The notes: generated by a model not told the origin, from the letters alone. A stretch of 64,000 nucleotides of DNA from Streptomyces sp. ISL-98 (GCF_018614055.1 NZ_JAGGPB010000033.1:1-64000), one strand, 5' to 3'. Numbered from the stretch's first letter, positions 29,136 through 38,529 are shown. Program-made: numbers and translations.

Positions 29136-31397
29136 CTATGCCGAACCGGGCATAGGCAGCGCACGACGCAGACGGTCCACGATCTCTCGCCACTGGCGGG
29201 CCTGTTCCCAGGACGGGAACCACGCCTCTGCCCTGGCACGGTCCAGGCTGGTGAATTCCTCCAGCCCGGCCGCCAGATCCGAGCCGTCGGCGACACCCTT
29301 GCGGGCCACGGCATGCACCTGCTGCGCAAGATGGTGCAGTCGGTGCGCGGCGCGGTAGTAGGCGACCTGCTCCTGGTTCAAGCGACGTATCGCATACCCG
29401 CCGCACTTGCTGCACGGGTCGAAGTCCTTGCTGCCCATCAGTTCCTCGAGGGTCACCAGGTCGTCGTCGCGGCCCACGCCGTGCTCCGGGCGCCGGTGGG
29501 CGCAGCCCGGGGAGTGAGCCCGGCCCTGATACTGGCCAGCCGCGTCGGAGGTGTACACCTGCACCTGGGCGAGCACACCCAGCGGCAGACCTGTCCCGCG
29601 CGGCCATCCGGTGTCGGTGTCGGGTTCGAAGGGGTGCAGGTCCAGCTGTTCCATGGCCAGCAGACCGTGCCAGACCGCAGAGGCGAAGGGGCGGCGCGCA
29701 AGCCCCCGGTCGTCGTACCCGGCAGTTTCCAACTCGCGCAGGTCGGCCATGCCGCGCGCCAGGGCCAGCGACCGCAGTGCGTGGCCCACGTCTTGGCGTC
29801 CCGCGCACAGCCGCACCAGCAGCCTTTCACCTTGCGCCACACCCAGACTGGCACCGAACGCCTCGTGATGCGGATCGTAGATGCGCTCGGGCCAGATCTC
29901 CCCGTCTTCCGGCGCGTCCTGGCCGGGAATGGCGGGCCGGGTGTCGAAGAGGGCGTCGGGCAGGTCACTGGCGCCCGCGATGATGACGCCCTGCCATCCC
30001 GCGGCGCAGCGCTGATCCAGGACGCTCAGTGCCACGACCTCGAGGCCGGCGTCGACGGAGAAGACGACGTACAGCTGCTCCGCGTCCCGCATCGCGGCGC
30101 GCAGCGCACGCAGGTGGGTGCGGGTGACCGGGCGCCTGCCGCGGACCGGAGTGTCGTCGAACACCCCCGGCTCAAAAGGCAGTTCAGCCACAGGAGAGGG
30201 CTTTGCCGCTGTCTCGGGCGTCGGTTCGGTCCCGGCAGCCTCCATCTCGCTGTAGGAGAGCCCGTGATGCTGCGTCAGCAGGCGTGCGGCCACCGGTTCT
30301 GATACCCGCACGGTGATGACGGACTGCGGCTGCCAGGCGGCGTCGACCATGTACACGGCGAGGACACCCAGCTCCCACTCATCCAGCCGGTCAAGGAGCG
30401 ACCTGCGGGAGTCGCGTTCCGTCGCCGCGTCGTGCGGAAGACGCGCGAACAGGACCCGTTCGCCGTACTGTCCGCCGGCCGCCGACTGGGCACGAGTTTC
30501 CCATTCGGCCAGTACGGCCCGCACGCGCTCGAGCATCTGATCGCGCCCCTTGCGGCGGCTGCCCATCCCGTCTGCCAGATGGTGGACGAGATAGCCCTGT
30601 TCCCGCGGAGGATCCCAGCTGTCCTCGACCGTCCTTTGCCACCGCCGCCACAGCGACAACAGCTGCTTCTTCACCTCGGCAGGAGCGCCCAGCGGGGCGA
30701 ACGCCGCGTCGTCGGCGGGGACATCCGGCTCCGGCATGGCGGCTGCCGCGGCCGCCCCCAGCAGCGCATCCTCCGTGACCAGCAGCCGGGCCTGGACCTG
30801 CACGGCGCGCAGCCGTTCGGCCTTCAGTTGCAGCGCAGCTTCGGCCCAGGACCTCAACCACGGGAACAGCCCCAGCTGCTGGTGCGCACGGTGCATGCTC
30901 GCCAGCGCGCCGCGCCATTCACGAAACACCGCCTCGCGCACACGCCGAGCCTCTTGCAACTCCTCCCACGCGGCGTCCTCGTTGTCTTCGTCCTCCTCCG
31001 CCTCCTGCGCAGCGGTGTCCGCCGGGGCACCGGGAGCAGGCCGGTGGAGCAGGGTGGCCGCCTGCCGGACCTCTTCGTCACTGAAGGCGTCCTCGTCCGC
31101 GTCACGGAAGCTGTCCAGCTCGTACAGCAAGCCCAGCCCGGTCAGCGTGTCCAGGAAGACGGCCAGACCCGTCCCGGGCCGCGCCCAGGACCCGTATGCC
31201 CCGCACTGCGGGCACATCCGGGCGACCACCGAGGCATCCAGCTGCACCTCCCGGCCGGTGGTGCGGGCGGAGCGCAGGTAGGAACACGAGGAAGTGGCGT
31301 GCAGTTTGGCCTGCTTGCTCTGGGTGGACCACACGGTGATGGGCGAGCCCTCGAACGGGCCGAGCGGCACATCCGGTGTCAGCGGACCGTAGATCAT
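29136..31397 (-). CDS. Large protein with paired Cys/His knuckles, unknown
   Basis: The product is 753 residues. Two similar zinc-site candidates bracket the protein: near the N-terminus, LHATSSCSYL followed by MCPQCG; near residues 645-690, AHSPGCAHRR followed by FDPCSKCGGY. Each has His-x4-Cys, a spacer of 25-35 residues and then Cys-x2-Cys, pointing to a duplicated domain. The middle is rich in Glu, Ala and Arg and is probably helical. I recognise no catalytic motif. It converges on the nuclease-like gene at 27793. DNA or protein binding is a guess from the zinc sites. Confidence 0.55.
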   Translation of the reverse strand: MIYGPLTPDVPLGPFEGSPITVWSTQSKQAKLHATSSCSYLRSARTTGREVQLDASVVARMCPQCGAYGSWARPGTGLAVFLDTLTGLGLLYELDSFRDADEDAFSDEEVRQAATLLHRPAPGAPADTAAQEAEEDEDNEDAAWEELQEARRVREAVFREWRGALASMHRAHQQLGLFPWLRSWAEAALQLKAERLRAVQVQARLLVTEDALLGAAAAAAMPEPDVPADDAAFAPLGAPAEVKKQLLSLWRRWQRTVEDSWDPPREQGYLVHHLADGMGSRRKGRDQMLERVRAVLAEWETRAQSAAGGQYGERVLFARLPHDAATERDSRRSLLDRLDEWELGVLAVYMVDAAWQPQSVITVRVSEPVAARLLTQHHGLSYSEMEAAGTEPTPETAAKPSPVAELPFEPGVFDDTPVRGRRPVTRTHLRALRAAMRDAEQLYVVFSVDAGLEVVALSVLDQRCAAGWQGVIIAGASDLPDALFDTRPAIPGQDAPEDGEIWPERIYDPHHEAFGASLGVAQGERLLVRLCAGRQDVGHALRSLALARGMADLRELETAGYDDRGLARRPFASAVWHGLLAMEQLDLHPFEPDTDTGWPRGTGLPLGVLAQVQVYTSDAAGQYQGRAHSPGCAHRRPEHGVGRDDDLVTLEELMGSKDFDPCSKCGGYAIRRLNQEQVAYYRAAHRLHHLAQQVHAVARKGVADGSDLAAGLEEFTSLDRARAEAWFPSWEQARQWREIVDRLRRALPMPGSA

Positions 31398-32289
31398 GCA
31401 AACCTCCCCGTTGACCGGCTTTGAAGCCTAGCCGCGGGCACTGACAGCGGCGGGCGGCCGCGGTCAACTGGCCTGAACGCACTGGCCGGAGGGCCGGTGC
31501 CGGTGACGCGAGCCCGGGACGAGGCCTCGCCTCATCTCTGCCGCTCACGGTCCCCAAGGGTCCGTGAGATCCGTGGTGAGGAAGACCGCGAGCAACCGGC
31601 GGAGCCCGGTGTCACGGCCATGCGGGAGATTGAACATCTCGAGGACCTGGACTCAGACGAGCTGCTGTGAGTTCTCGATGTGACGGTCCCTCACTTTTGC
31701 TCTTCAGCTGGCGCTTTGCGCCTGAAGCGAGAATGATCTTGACCATTCGAGAATGGCTCATGAGGTGCGATTATCACTCTCTGCTCTTCGTTGGCTTGAG
31801 GTCGGTATCGCTCTGACCTGGTATCCCGGCAAGAAGCGGGAATCCTGGTCGTGTTGCGAGAATCGTTATGGATCTTCTTGCTGTCTTACTGGTCAGGGCG
31901 GTGGGGCCCGCCATATCGGCCGCCTCGACAGGGCAGTCAGCCCCTGGTGTCTCGACCGTTGCAGCGGCCCTTGAGGAGGGCTAACCCTGGTGTTCTTGTA
32001 TCCGTGAGGCTTGGGATTCATCGGCCAGGACCGACCGCGTCCTTCGCGTGGTGGGGGCGATCGGCCCCAGTTGGAACGGGTAGTTGTTTCGTGGCCGGGG
32101 CCCGCGAGGCCGTCCAGGAGGCCTCAACAGCGCGAATTGACCGCCCACCGGTGATGCGTCAGTTGTGCAGCTGTCGCGCGGTTGCCGGGGGAGTGATTCC
32201 GGCGTGGCGTGCGCCTGCCCAGTCCGTGCCAGGTGTATAGCAGGATCATCGCTCGGGCGACCCGTCCGCGTGTAGGTGAGGCCGGGTGA
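31398..32289 (+). other. Long gap upstream of the CBASS-region genes
   Basis: In 892 bases I find no secure gene. From about 31680 to 31900 the GC content drops. That part contains a stem (GGCGC-TTT-GCGCC flanked by CTTCA and TGAAG, near 31701-31726) and a palindrome CCATTC-GA-GAATGG at 31743-31756 overlapping a TTGACC box at 31738. This could be a regulated promoter for the sigma-like gene, but the distance to its start is more than 500 bases. Confidence 0.4.
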
Positions 32290-33261
32290 GTGAAGTTGAG
32301 CGGGGCATACGAAGAGCTGGCGCAGACCGGCCAACTTGGCAGACTGAGCCTTGAGTTGCTGCGTCAGGTGGGCCGTCAAGTCACCCGGAGCCAGGGGTTT
32401 CCACCCCCTGAGGGGTATTCCCGATGGGACGATGATGCTGTCGATGAACTCCTCACCCGGATGCTGGACCGGAAGGGAGCCGGCGGCCGGTTCATCACGT
32501 CGTGCTTCCTCAAGGCGGTCGACGACAGATCCCTCGAAAAGTTGTTCTTCACCACGGTCAGGAACTTCCTTATCGATGAGGCCAAGATGACGGACCGGGG
32601 CAAGCTCCGGCGCCGGTTCGCCCGGCGCCTTCAGGAGGACGACCGCTTCCTCAAGGTCACAGGTCCCTCGCCCCGGTGGGCACTGGCCGCCGGTACGCGA
32701 GGTCAGGTATGGCAGGGCGATCTTGACACGCTGGTCAGGGCAGCCTGGGAGGTCCGCGGCGTATGGATCACTGCGTGGAACCACTCCGGCCCTACCCCAG
32801 TGGAGACGGTCCAGGCACTGATGACAGTGCTCACCGCCGTCCTTGAGGCTGCCGGAGGAGCGGTCCGCGAAGAGGACCTGGCCCGCGTCCTTGAGGCCCG
32901 GTTTGACCTCCTCGCTCCGCCCGAGTACACCACCCTGTACGCGGACGACGGTGCATTGATCGATCCCACCGTCGCGGCCGCGGATCTCGGCTCGGTTGCG
33001 GACAGAGACCCGGTGTTCGCCGATGTCCGGGCCGAGTGGATCTGGCAGGCGCTTTCCCCGCAAGAGCGGATTCTCCTGTCCTACCTGGAGGACAGTCCGG
33101 CCGCAGCAGCCGGGATCTTGCAGAGCGGGCCCAGACAGGCGGGCGCGATCATGGAAGCGATCAGGGAAAAACTCAGGCTCGCCCTGAGCGACGACAGCGA
33201 CCAGGTAGCCGTGCTGGGTGCGCTACTGAACCGCGGAGGAGATCCCCCTGACGTCGGGTGA
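32290..33261 (+). CDS. Sigma-factor-like regulatory protein
   Basis: The product is 323 residues from GTG 32290. The segment LFFTTVRNFLIDEAKMTDRGKL near residue 90 resembles sigma region 2.3-2.4 (RNFLID). Residues near 258-300 (LSPQERILLSYLEDSPAAAA) resemble region 4 with its HTH. The middle is atypical. It may be a divergent sigma-70 family member or a protein derived from one. It is followed after 55 bases by the HTH protein and belongs to the plus-strand series that ends with the CBASS genes, so it may drive their transcription. Assignment is by pattern only. Confidence 0.5.
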   Translation: MKLSGAYEELAQTGQLGRLSLELLRQVGRQVTRSQGFPPPEGYSRWDDDAVDELLTRMLDRKGAGGRFITSCFLKAVDDRSLEKLFFTTVRNFLIDEAKMTDRGKLRRRFARRLQEDDRFLKVTGPSPRWALAAGTRGQVWQGDLDTLVRAAWEVRGVWITAWNHSGPTPVETVQALMTVLTAVLEAAGGAVREEDLARVLEARFDLLAPPEYTTLYADDGALIDPTVAAADLGSVADRDPVFADVRAEWIWQALSPQERILLSYLEDSPAAAAGILQSGPRQAGAIMEAIREKLRLALSDDSDQVAVLGALLNRGGDPPDVG

Positions 33262-33316
33262 GTGACGTCGTTTGTCCATAGTGGAAGCAGACAGCCGCAA
33301 GGGAAGAAGGGGCCCG

Positions 33317-34222
33317 ATGAGCCAGGCACCGAGCAGCGCATACGAGCGATTGCTGGCGGCAGCCGCCCAGCTGAAAGTCCCCGACGCGGTCCGCGAGGCC
33401 GCCCTCGCCACACCCGAAGATCCCCAGCCGGGCCAGATCTGGCGCGTGGCATGGGTAGACGTGGTCGAACTCGTGGCCATCACCTCGGTCAGCGATACCG
33501 CTGTGCACGCCGTCCCCGTATCGCTGGAGACCCACTTCCACGACGAGAAAACACTGCTGCTGCCCGCCGCAGCCACCACCGTCGAGCAACCGCTCGCGCT
33601 CTGGTACGGCCTGGGTGCCCGGCTGCCCTGGTGGGTCCTGGACCGGCAGGTCAGCCAGCTACCCGACTCCCTTAAGTCCCCGCAAGATGGGCCCCCCGGC
33701 AGCCGCCGGGGGAGCGCCATCGCCAGCCCAGCCGCACCGGCAGCCGAGTTCCGTGCGGCCCTCGCCGACGCACTGGAGCACTTTGCCGCAGCGTCTTGGA
33801 CACCAGCTGGCAGCGGCGACCTGACAACCCTCCTGCGCAAACATAAGCTCGGCGCCCACGACCTGGTACGTCATCTGGACATCGAGCCTCCACGTGCCCT
33901 TGCGCTCCTGCGGGGGCAGACTCCGCTGACCCCGGACGAGGCCGCAATCCTGGGCCCTGTCATGGGCCAGACTCAGGACAGGGTCCTGGAGGCCAATCCC
34001 GAGCTCCCTGATCAGCTGGTCCACCAGCTCAGCCGCCCCGCCCGCCGCGCCCAGATCCGTCTGCTCGCCCACCGGAGCGGCACGAGTGAACAACAAGCCC
34101 GTCTGTCGGCCGCCTACGGAGCCTTCGGGCTGGCCGCACGGCAGGACGGCGGAACAACCGACTGGTCGGGCCGTCTCGACCGTTTCTTCCACGTCCACCT
34201 CGACCAAGCTCCGGGCCGGTGA
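33317..34222 (+). CDS. HTH regulator, CapH-like partner of the protease
   Basis: ATG 33317 is preceded by GAAGAAGGGG and gives 301 residues. The N-terminal 130 residues are an unrecognised alpha/beta region. An XRE-like HTH follows near 175-225 (LLRKHKLGAHDLVRHLDIEP, then TPDEAAILGPVM). The stop overlaps the start of the ImmA/IrrE protease by four bases. An HTH repressor coupled to a protease of that family is the CapH-CapP module that controls some CBASS operons, in which the protease destroys the repressor upon DNA damage. That role is likely here given the CBASS genes downstream. Confidence 0.65.
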   Translation: MSQAPSSAYERLLAAAAQLKVPDAVREAALATPEDPQPGQIWRVAWVDVVELVAITSVSDTAVHAVPVSLETHFHDEKTLLLPAAATTVEQPLALWYGLGARLPWWVLDRQVSQLPDSLKSPQDGPPGSRRGSAIASPAAPAAEFRAALADALEHFAAASWTPAGSGDLTTLLRKHKLGAHDLVRHLDIEPPRALALLRGQTPLTPDEAAILGPVMGQTQDRVLEANPELPDQLVHQLSRPARRAQIRLLAHRSGTSEQQARLSAAYGAFGLAARQDGGTTDWSGRLDRFFHVHLDQAPGR

Positions 34223-35241
34223 ACTATCTGCGCCGCGCGGCGGCCCGCACCCAGGCGACGGCCATGCTCGGCATGCTGCACAAGCACCACGGTGATGCCG
34301 TTGACCGCCTTGCGGCTGGTGCACTGGCAGAACTGCAGCAGTGGACCAATCTTCAGGTCCGCGAAGTGCCTGACACCCAGGCCGGGCAAGGCTGTAGCGT
34401 GGCCGGCGCCTACTTCCCCGGCCCCCCGCCCGTCCTCGCCGTTGCCCGCTCCGTCAGCCTGGCCCGCCGGGACTTCACCGCCCTGCACGAACTCGGCCAC
34501 CATCTCCAGCAGAACCACTTGACTCTCATAGATGCCCTCCTGGCCGAGCCCGATGGCGGAACCTCACTGGAAGACGCCGCGTGCGACGCCTTCGCCGCCG
34601 AGATCCTCCTGCCAGACACCCAGGTCGACCTGCACATGGGAACTGCCGGCCCCACGGCCGACGACGCCGTCGCCCTGTGGCATGCCAGTAACGCCTCCCG
34701 CATGGCCACCTGCGTCAAGGCCAGTGAACGACTGCCTGCCCCCGGCCATGTCTTCCTCCTTGATTCCCAAGGCCGCCTAGCCTTCACCGCATCTCATGGC
34801 CTGCCGCCGCTGCGCCGCGGCAGCAACCAGGCCGCCATCCCGGTCATCAGCACCGCGCTCGCTACCCACGGCCGCGCCCAAGGACAGACACGGCTGCGTT
34901 ACCGGGACGGGATCCTCGGCGAGGAACTGCACATCCAGACCGTGCCGATGGGCGGTTACCTGCTGGCCATCGCTGTCACCGACCTCGCCCCGTGGAAACG
35001 GTTCGCACCCTCCAGCCGGGACACCGGACCGCGGGCTGTCGACTACACGTGTGCCCACTGCGGTGAAGACTTCGTCTCGTTCGCAGCCCCCTGCACCACA
35101 TGCGAGGCCGCCCCCTGCCCTGAATGCGGCCGTTGCGACTGTGCCTCCCGGGTCGCCGAGCGCCAATGCCCTGGATGCTTCGTCCTGCACCCGGCAGCTA
35201 TGTACACCGACGGCAGCGACCGCTGCCGCGACTGCGAATAG
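34219..35241 (+). CDS. ImmA/IrrE-family metallopeptidase with C-terminal zinc ribbon
   Basis: The product is 340 residues from GTG 34219, overlapping the HTH gene. HELGHH at 90-95 is the zinc-binding HExxH; the third ligand is probably in the DAFAAEILLP helix near 125-133. The C-terminal 65 residues hold CAHCG, CTTCEAAPCPECGRCDC and CPGC, at least two zinc ribbons not present in minimal ImmA. These proteases cleave a partner repressor. Together with the upstream HTH protein and downstream CBASS it fits a CapP-like activator, with the Cys-rich tail as a candidate sensor of DNA or redox state. Confidence 0.75.
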   Translation: MNYLRRAAARTQATAMLGMLHKHHGDAVDRLAAGALAELQQWTNLQVREVPDTQAGQGCSVAGAYFPGPPPVLAVARSVSLARRDFTALHELGHHLQQNHLTLIDALLAEPDGGTSLEDAACDAFAAEILLPDTQVDLHMGTAGPTADDAVALWHASNASRMATCVKASERLPAPGHVFLLDSQGRLAFTASHGLPPLRRGSNQAAIPVISTALATHGRAQGQTRLRYRDGILGEELHIQTVPMGGYLLAIAVTDLAPWKRFAPSSRDTGPRAVDYTCAHCGEDFVSFAAPCTTCEAAPCPECGRCDCASRVAERQCPGCFVLHPAAMYTDGSDRCRDCE

Positions 35242-35386
35242 CCCCACCGCCACCTCCTGCACCCCTACCGGAGAGTTGTGTCGTCTGTCCCCTGTGAAGC
35301 GCCCGCACCGGCGCACCACAGCGGGATCCGGACGCCGGCACCGGGCACCACCGCCCCAGGCCGGCAGAGACGAGCACCACGCCACC

Positions 35387-36391
35387 ATGCGCGACAGCAC
35401 CAAATCCGCCTTCGAAACCTTCGACGAGGCACTCAACCTCGACCGCCGCGAGCGCGAGAGCGCCCAGGACCGCCACCGGACGATCAGCGAGCACCTGATC
35501 ACCAGCCGTCTGGCGTCGAGCACCTTCCTGCAGGGCAGTTTCGCCCGCAAGACCATGCTCAAGCCGCTCAAGGACGTCGACATGATCATCCTCATGCACC
35601 CCGATCTGACGGCGAAGCTCCGCAAGCCCGGCGGCCCCGCCCACGCCATGAACCTGCTGCGCCAAGAGGTCGCCCAACTCTTCCCCGGCGCCCAGTTCGA
35701 CGTGGAGGACAGCCCCGCCCACGCTCTTCAGGTCACCTTCCCCGACCTGGACTTCACCTTCGACCTCGTCCCCGCCCTGGACGAGGCCGGCCGAGAGGAC
35801 GTCTTCATCGCCGACCGCGAGGAGGACACCTGGGAATGGTCCAACACCCGCACCCTGAACCGGACCATCAGCACCCGCAACCAGGCAACAGGCGGACGAT
35901 TCGTCCACCAGGTCCGCATGCTCAAGTCGCTCAAGAAGAACCACCCGGTTCTCGACGAAATCTGCGGCCTGCTCTGGGAGGCGCTCGCCTACCAGACGAT
36001 CACTGTAGCGATGGACCACTCCGAAGCCCTGGCCACCGTCATCGCCCACGCCGCTCAGGCCGTCACCGGCCCGATCGTCGACCCCACCGGTGTCGACGAC
36101 CTCACGGCCAACTGGACCCCCGCCCAGCGCTCCGCCTACGTCACCGCCCTGGCGCCTGCCGCCCGCCAGGCTGCCGAGGCCCGCCGCCTGGAACAGGACG
36201 GCGACCACCCGGCCGCCATCGATATCTGGCACGACCTGATCGGCGACCCATTCCCCACCGCCCCCGCACAGACTGCCGACGCGGCCTTGCGCGCGCTGGC
36301 CGCCGGCAGCATCACCTCCACCGGCCGCGCCGTCACCTCCCTGCGCGCCCAGCAGCCCGCCCGCCCCTCCCGGTCATGGCGTACCTGCTGA
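35387..36391 (+). CDS. CD-NTase (cGAS/DncV-like nucleotidyltransferase), CBASS
   Basis: The product is 334 residues from ATG 35387. The catalytic core is GS-x11-DVD: LQGSFARK (GS at 50-51) and LKDVDMIILM (D63, D65), with the third acidic residue in FTFDLVPALD (D126). The helical C-terminal half matches bacterial SMODS-type enzymes that make cyclic di- or trinucleotides upon phage infection. The last 16 bases overlap the E2-like gene. The protein ends with TGRAVTSLRAQQPARPSRSWRTC, so its C-terminus could be a conjugation site for the E2 system, as known for type II CBASS. Confidence 0.88.
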   Translation: MRDSTKSAFETFDEALNLDRRERESAQDRHRTISEHLITSRLASSTFLQGSFARKTMLKPLKDVDMIILMHPDLTAKLRKPGGPAHAMNLLRQEVAQLFPGAQFDVEDSPAHALQVTFPDLDFTFDLVPALDEAGREDVFIADREEDTWEWSNTRTLNRTISTRNQATGGRFVHQVRMLKSLKKNHPVLDEICGLLWEALAYQTITVAMDHSEALATVIAHAAQAVTGPIVDPTGVDDLTANWTPAQRSAYVTALAPAARQAAEARRLEQDGDHPAAIDIWHDLIGDPFPTAPAQTADAALRALAAGSITSTGRAVTSLRAQQPARPSRSWRTC

Positions 36392-36891
36392 CCCGGGCGC
36401 TCGCCGACCCCGCCGCAGCCGCTCGCCACCTGCTCCACCACGACACCGTCTTCGGCGTGGAGCAGGCCAGCGGCCGCACCGGACCCGGCGGCGCCGCCCT
36501 CATCGAACTCACCCTCCGCCCCCTGCCCGCCCTGCAGAACGCCAAGTACCCCACCGAACGCATCCGCCTGATCATCCGGCCCGACACGACCGTCCACGCC
36601 TTCCCCCTCGGCGCCCCCGACCGCATCTTTAAACACCGCAACCCTCCACCCCTGCGCGACCTGTGCCTGCAGTACCCCGGCGACGACCCGGCCCTGCTCT
36701 GGCTTCCCGAGGACGGCCTCGAACCACTCGTCACCCTTATCCACCGCCACCTGATATACGAAGAGACGTGGCGCCGCACCGGTACCTGGCCCGCCGAAGA
36801 CACTCCGCACGGACACCCCACACAGGGCGTCCACCCGCTGACTACTACTGAGATGCAACTGGAGGCACGGCGATGGACCCGGCAGCAATAA
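36376..36891 (+). CDS. E2-like conjugating protein, short type II CBASS
   Basis: The product is 171 residues. A beta-rich N-terminal half (ERIRLIIRPDTTVHAFPLG) leads to FKHRNPPPLRDLCLQYPG with the likely active Cys97, and then HRHLIYEETWRRTGTWPAEDTP. This is the E2 fold that occurs without E1 and JAB partners in short type II CBASS operons, where it conditions the CD-NTase by conjugation. It overlaps the CD-NTase by 16 bases and the effector gene by 19. No E1 or Cap3-like gene is in the window. Confidence 0.78.
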   Translation: MAYLLTRALADPAAAARHLLHHDTVFGVEQASGRTGPGGAALIELTLRPLPALQNAKYPTERIRLIIRPDTTVHAFPLGAPDRIFKHRNPPPLRDLCLQYPGDDPALLWLPEDGLEPLVTLIHRHLIYEETWRRTGTWPAEDTPHGHPTQGVHPLTTTEMQLEARRWTRQQ

Positions 36892-37472
36892 CCACCCTTC
36901 TCGCCGCCTCACCAGCGCCCACACCCACTCCCGCAGGCACGCCGAGCACCCTCACCACCGTACTGATCCTCGCCCTCGGGTCCTCCGTCATCGCTGGCGC
37001 CCTCGCGCACATCCTGACCGGACTGCGCGCCGGCGCCACCGCACGACGCGACCGATACGCCACCGCTGTCCAACTACTCGTCGCCCGCACCGAATACCCG
37101 TACCGCGTCCGACGCCGCACCAGCGACGACCCCGAAACCCTCACCACTCTCACCACCACCGGACACGACCTCCAAGAACGCCTTGCCGAAGTACGTGCCT
37201 GGATCTCCGCCGAAAGCCCCCCGCTCAGCAAAGTCTTCGACCACTGCCTCACCAGCCTCGACACGCCCTTCAAGCAAGCCTGCGCCGACGCCTGGAACGC
37301 CCCACCCATCACAACCGCCGCCCAGATGAACCTCAACGGCTTCGGCCCCGGAAACCAGCACCACATCATCACTAAGATGGAACACGCCCTCGTCTACCGC
37401 TTCGGCATCCGGCGCCTGCTCCCCGCCTCCCTGCTTCTTCGTATCCTTCGGCGGCGCGGCCTCCTCCCCTAA
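36873..37472 (+). CDS. Single-TM effector of the CBASS operon
   Basis: The product is 199 residues. One strong membrane segment (about 26-50, TVLILALGSSVIAGALAHIL) is followed by a basic boundary (RAGATARRDRY) and a 140-residue soluble domain. The gene starts inside the E2-like gene, so it is cotranscribed and probably translationally coupled. Third-position membrane proteins in CBASS operons are effectors that permeabilise the inner membrane when bound by the cyclic oligonucleotide. I cannot name the effector family; the role is inferred from position and topology. Confidence 0.65.
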   Translation: MDPAAITTLLAASPAPTPTPAGTPSTLTTVLILALGSSVIAGALAHILTGLRAGATARRDRYATAVQLLVARTEYPYRVRRRTSDDPETLTTLTTTGHDLQERLAEVRAWISAESPPLSKVFDHCLTSLDTPFKQACADAWNAPPITTAAQMNLNGFGPGNQHHIITKMEHALVYRFGIRRLLPASLLLRILRRRGLLP

Positions 37473-38529
37473 CATTGCGGCCTGTCATCGACGGGCGCTG
37501 CGCCGCCGTGCCGCCGCGCTGATGTTCAGCATGGTCATGTGGATCGACTACCCGGGTCGTACCTGGCGCGATGCCCGGCAGCGAGGCTGCCGCTGCTGAA
37601 TGGGGCGGCATAGCGCCAGGGGGGCGTCGAGAAGCGAGCGGTTGGCTGGTTGACCGGCCAGCCGACGGGGTTGAGACCTGGCCAGGCCCGCAGGACGTCG
37701 AGGGGGCTTGCCGGTCAGCCTCCGATGTCGATGCTGGCGAGGAGTTCGGGAGTGATGTCTTCGATGTCTTCCTCGATGGCCGCGGTGGCTGCCTGGCAGA
37801 TGAGCTGGGACAGCAGCGTGAGATAGCCGCCGACGCGCCCCGCCCACCGCTGAAGCAGCAGCAAATCAAGCTGGTGGGGGAGGGCTCCCGGACCAGTCGG
37901 ATGACCGGCGACGGGGGTACCGCGTGCAGCGCCTGGTCCGGATCGACGGGTCGTGCGAGATCAAGGGCCGCGCCCACCCCGATGGGGTTGCCTGCCTGGT
38001 GCGCTTGGGGACGAGTATCAAGCCATACAGGAGCGGGATGCGACGTAGACGACCGTGGTGACTCGCTTCAAGATGTTGGCCCCGACCAAGGCGCGCCACT
38101 CATGCGGATGAGCCGCTTCCCCCGATCCAGTACAGGGCTGTGTCGACGTCTCGTGCTGTCCATCCTGCTGCCTGCTGGCCGCCCTCGATGAGAAGGCGGT
38201 CGAGGAGGTCCATGTAACGGCTGTACCGTCCCGGAGTACGATGTGCCGCTTTGGTGTCAGTGAGGGATGTCAGTGACATCACGTCAGATGCTTGCTGTTG
38301 CGGCTGGTGGGGGCCTTGCAACGTGGTGCGGCGCACTGATACGGGGTGGCATTCGGGCTCGTCGGCACTGTCATGAGGCGGTATCTCGCCTGGGTGGTTG
38401 TTGACACGGAAGCGGTACTTCTCAGGATGCCCTCACCCGGACGCCGTTCTACTTTGAGATGAAAGGCCGTCACCGGGAACTTGCGGCTTCCCGCAGTGTG
38501 GCGGCTTCCCTCAAGGAAGGGGCTGCGCC
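37473..38529. other. Gene-poor stretch with mobile-element debris
   Basis: This 1,057-base interval holds the tnsC remnant at 37715-37831. Beside it, a plus-strand segment (about 37905-38060, YRVQRLVRIDGSCEIKGR and onward) has coding-like composition without a start. A minus-strand segment near 38100-38250 (RYMDLLDRLLIEGGQQAAGW and onward) looks like the C-terminus of a lost gene. The last 280 bases before the GvpU-like gene show nothing I can name. Confidence 0.5.
37715..37831 (-). pseudogene. TnsC C-terminal remnant
   Basis: Thirty-eight codons and a stop reproduce the end of the TnsC protein at 19285 with about ten substitutions: GGYLTLLSQLICQAA, then IEDITPELLASIDIGG. Nothing upstream on the minus strand continues the ATPase. 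It is a relic of a second, related Tn7-like element, or of one end of the present element after rearrangement, and it may mark the far side of the transposon that carries the CBASS cargo. Confidence 0.8.

Noticed and set aside
31560..31671. Short acidic plus frame ending in HLEDLDSDELL
   Set aside because: There is no start or ribosome site, and the codon pattern is not maintained upstream.
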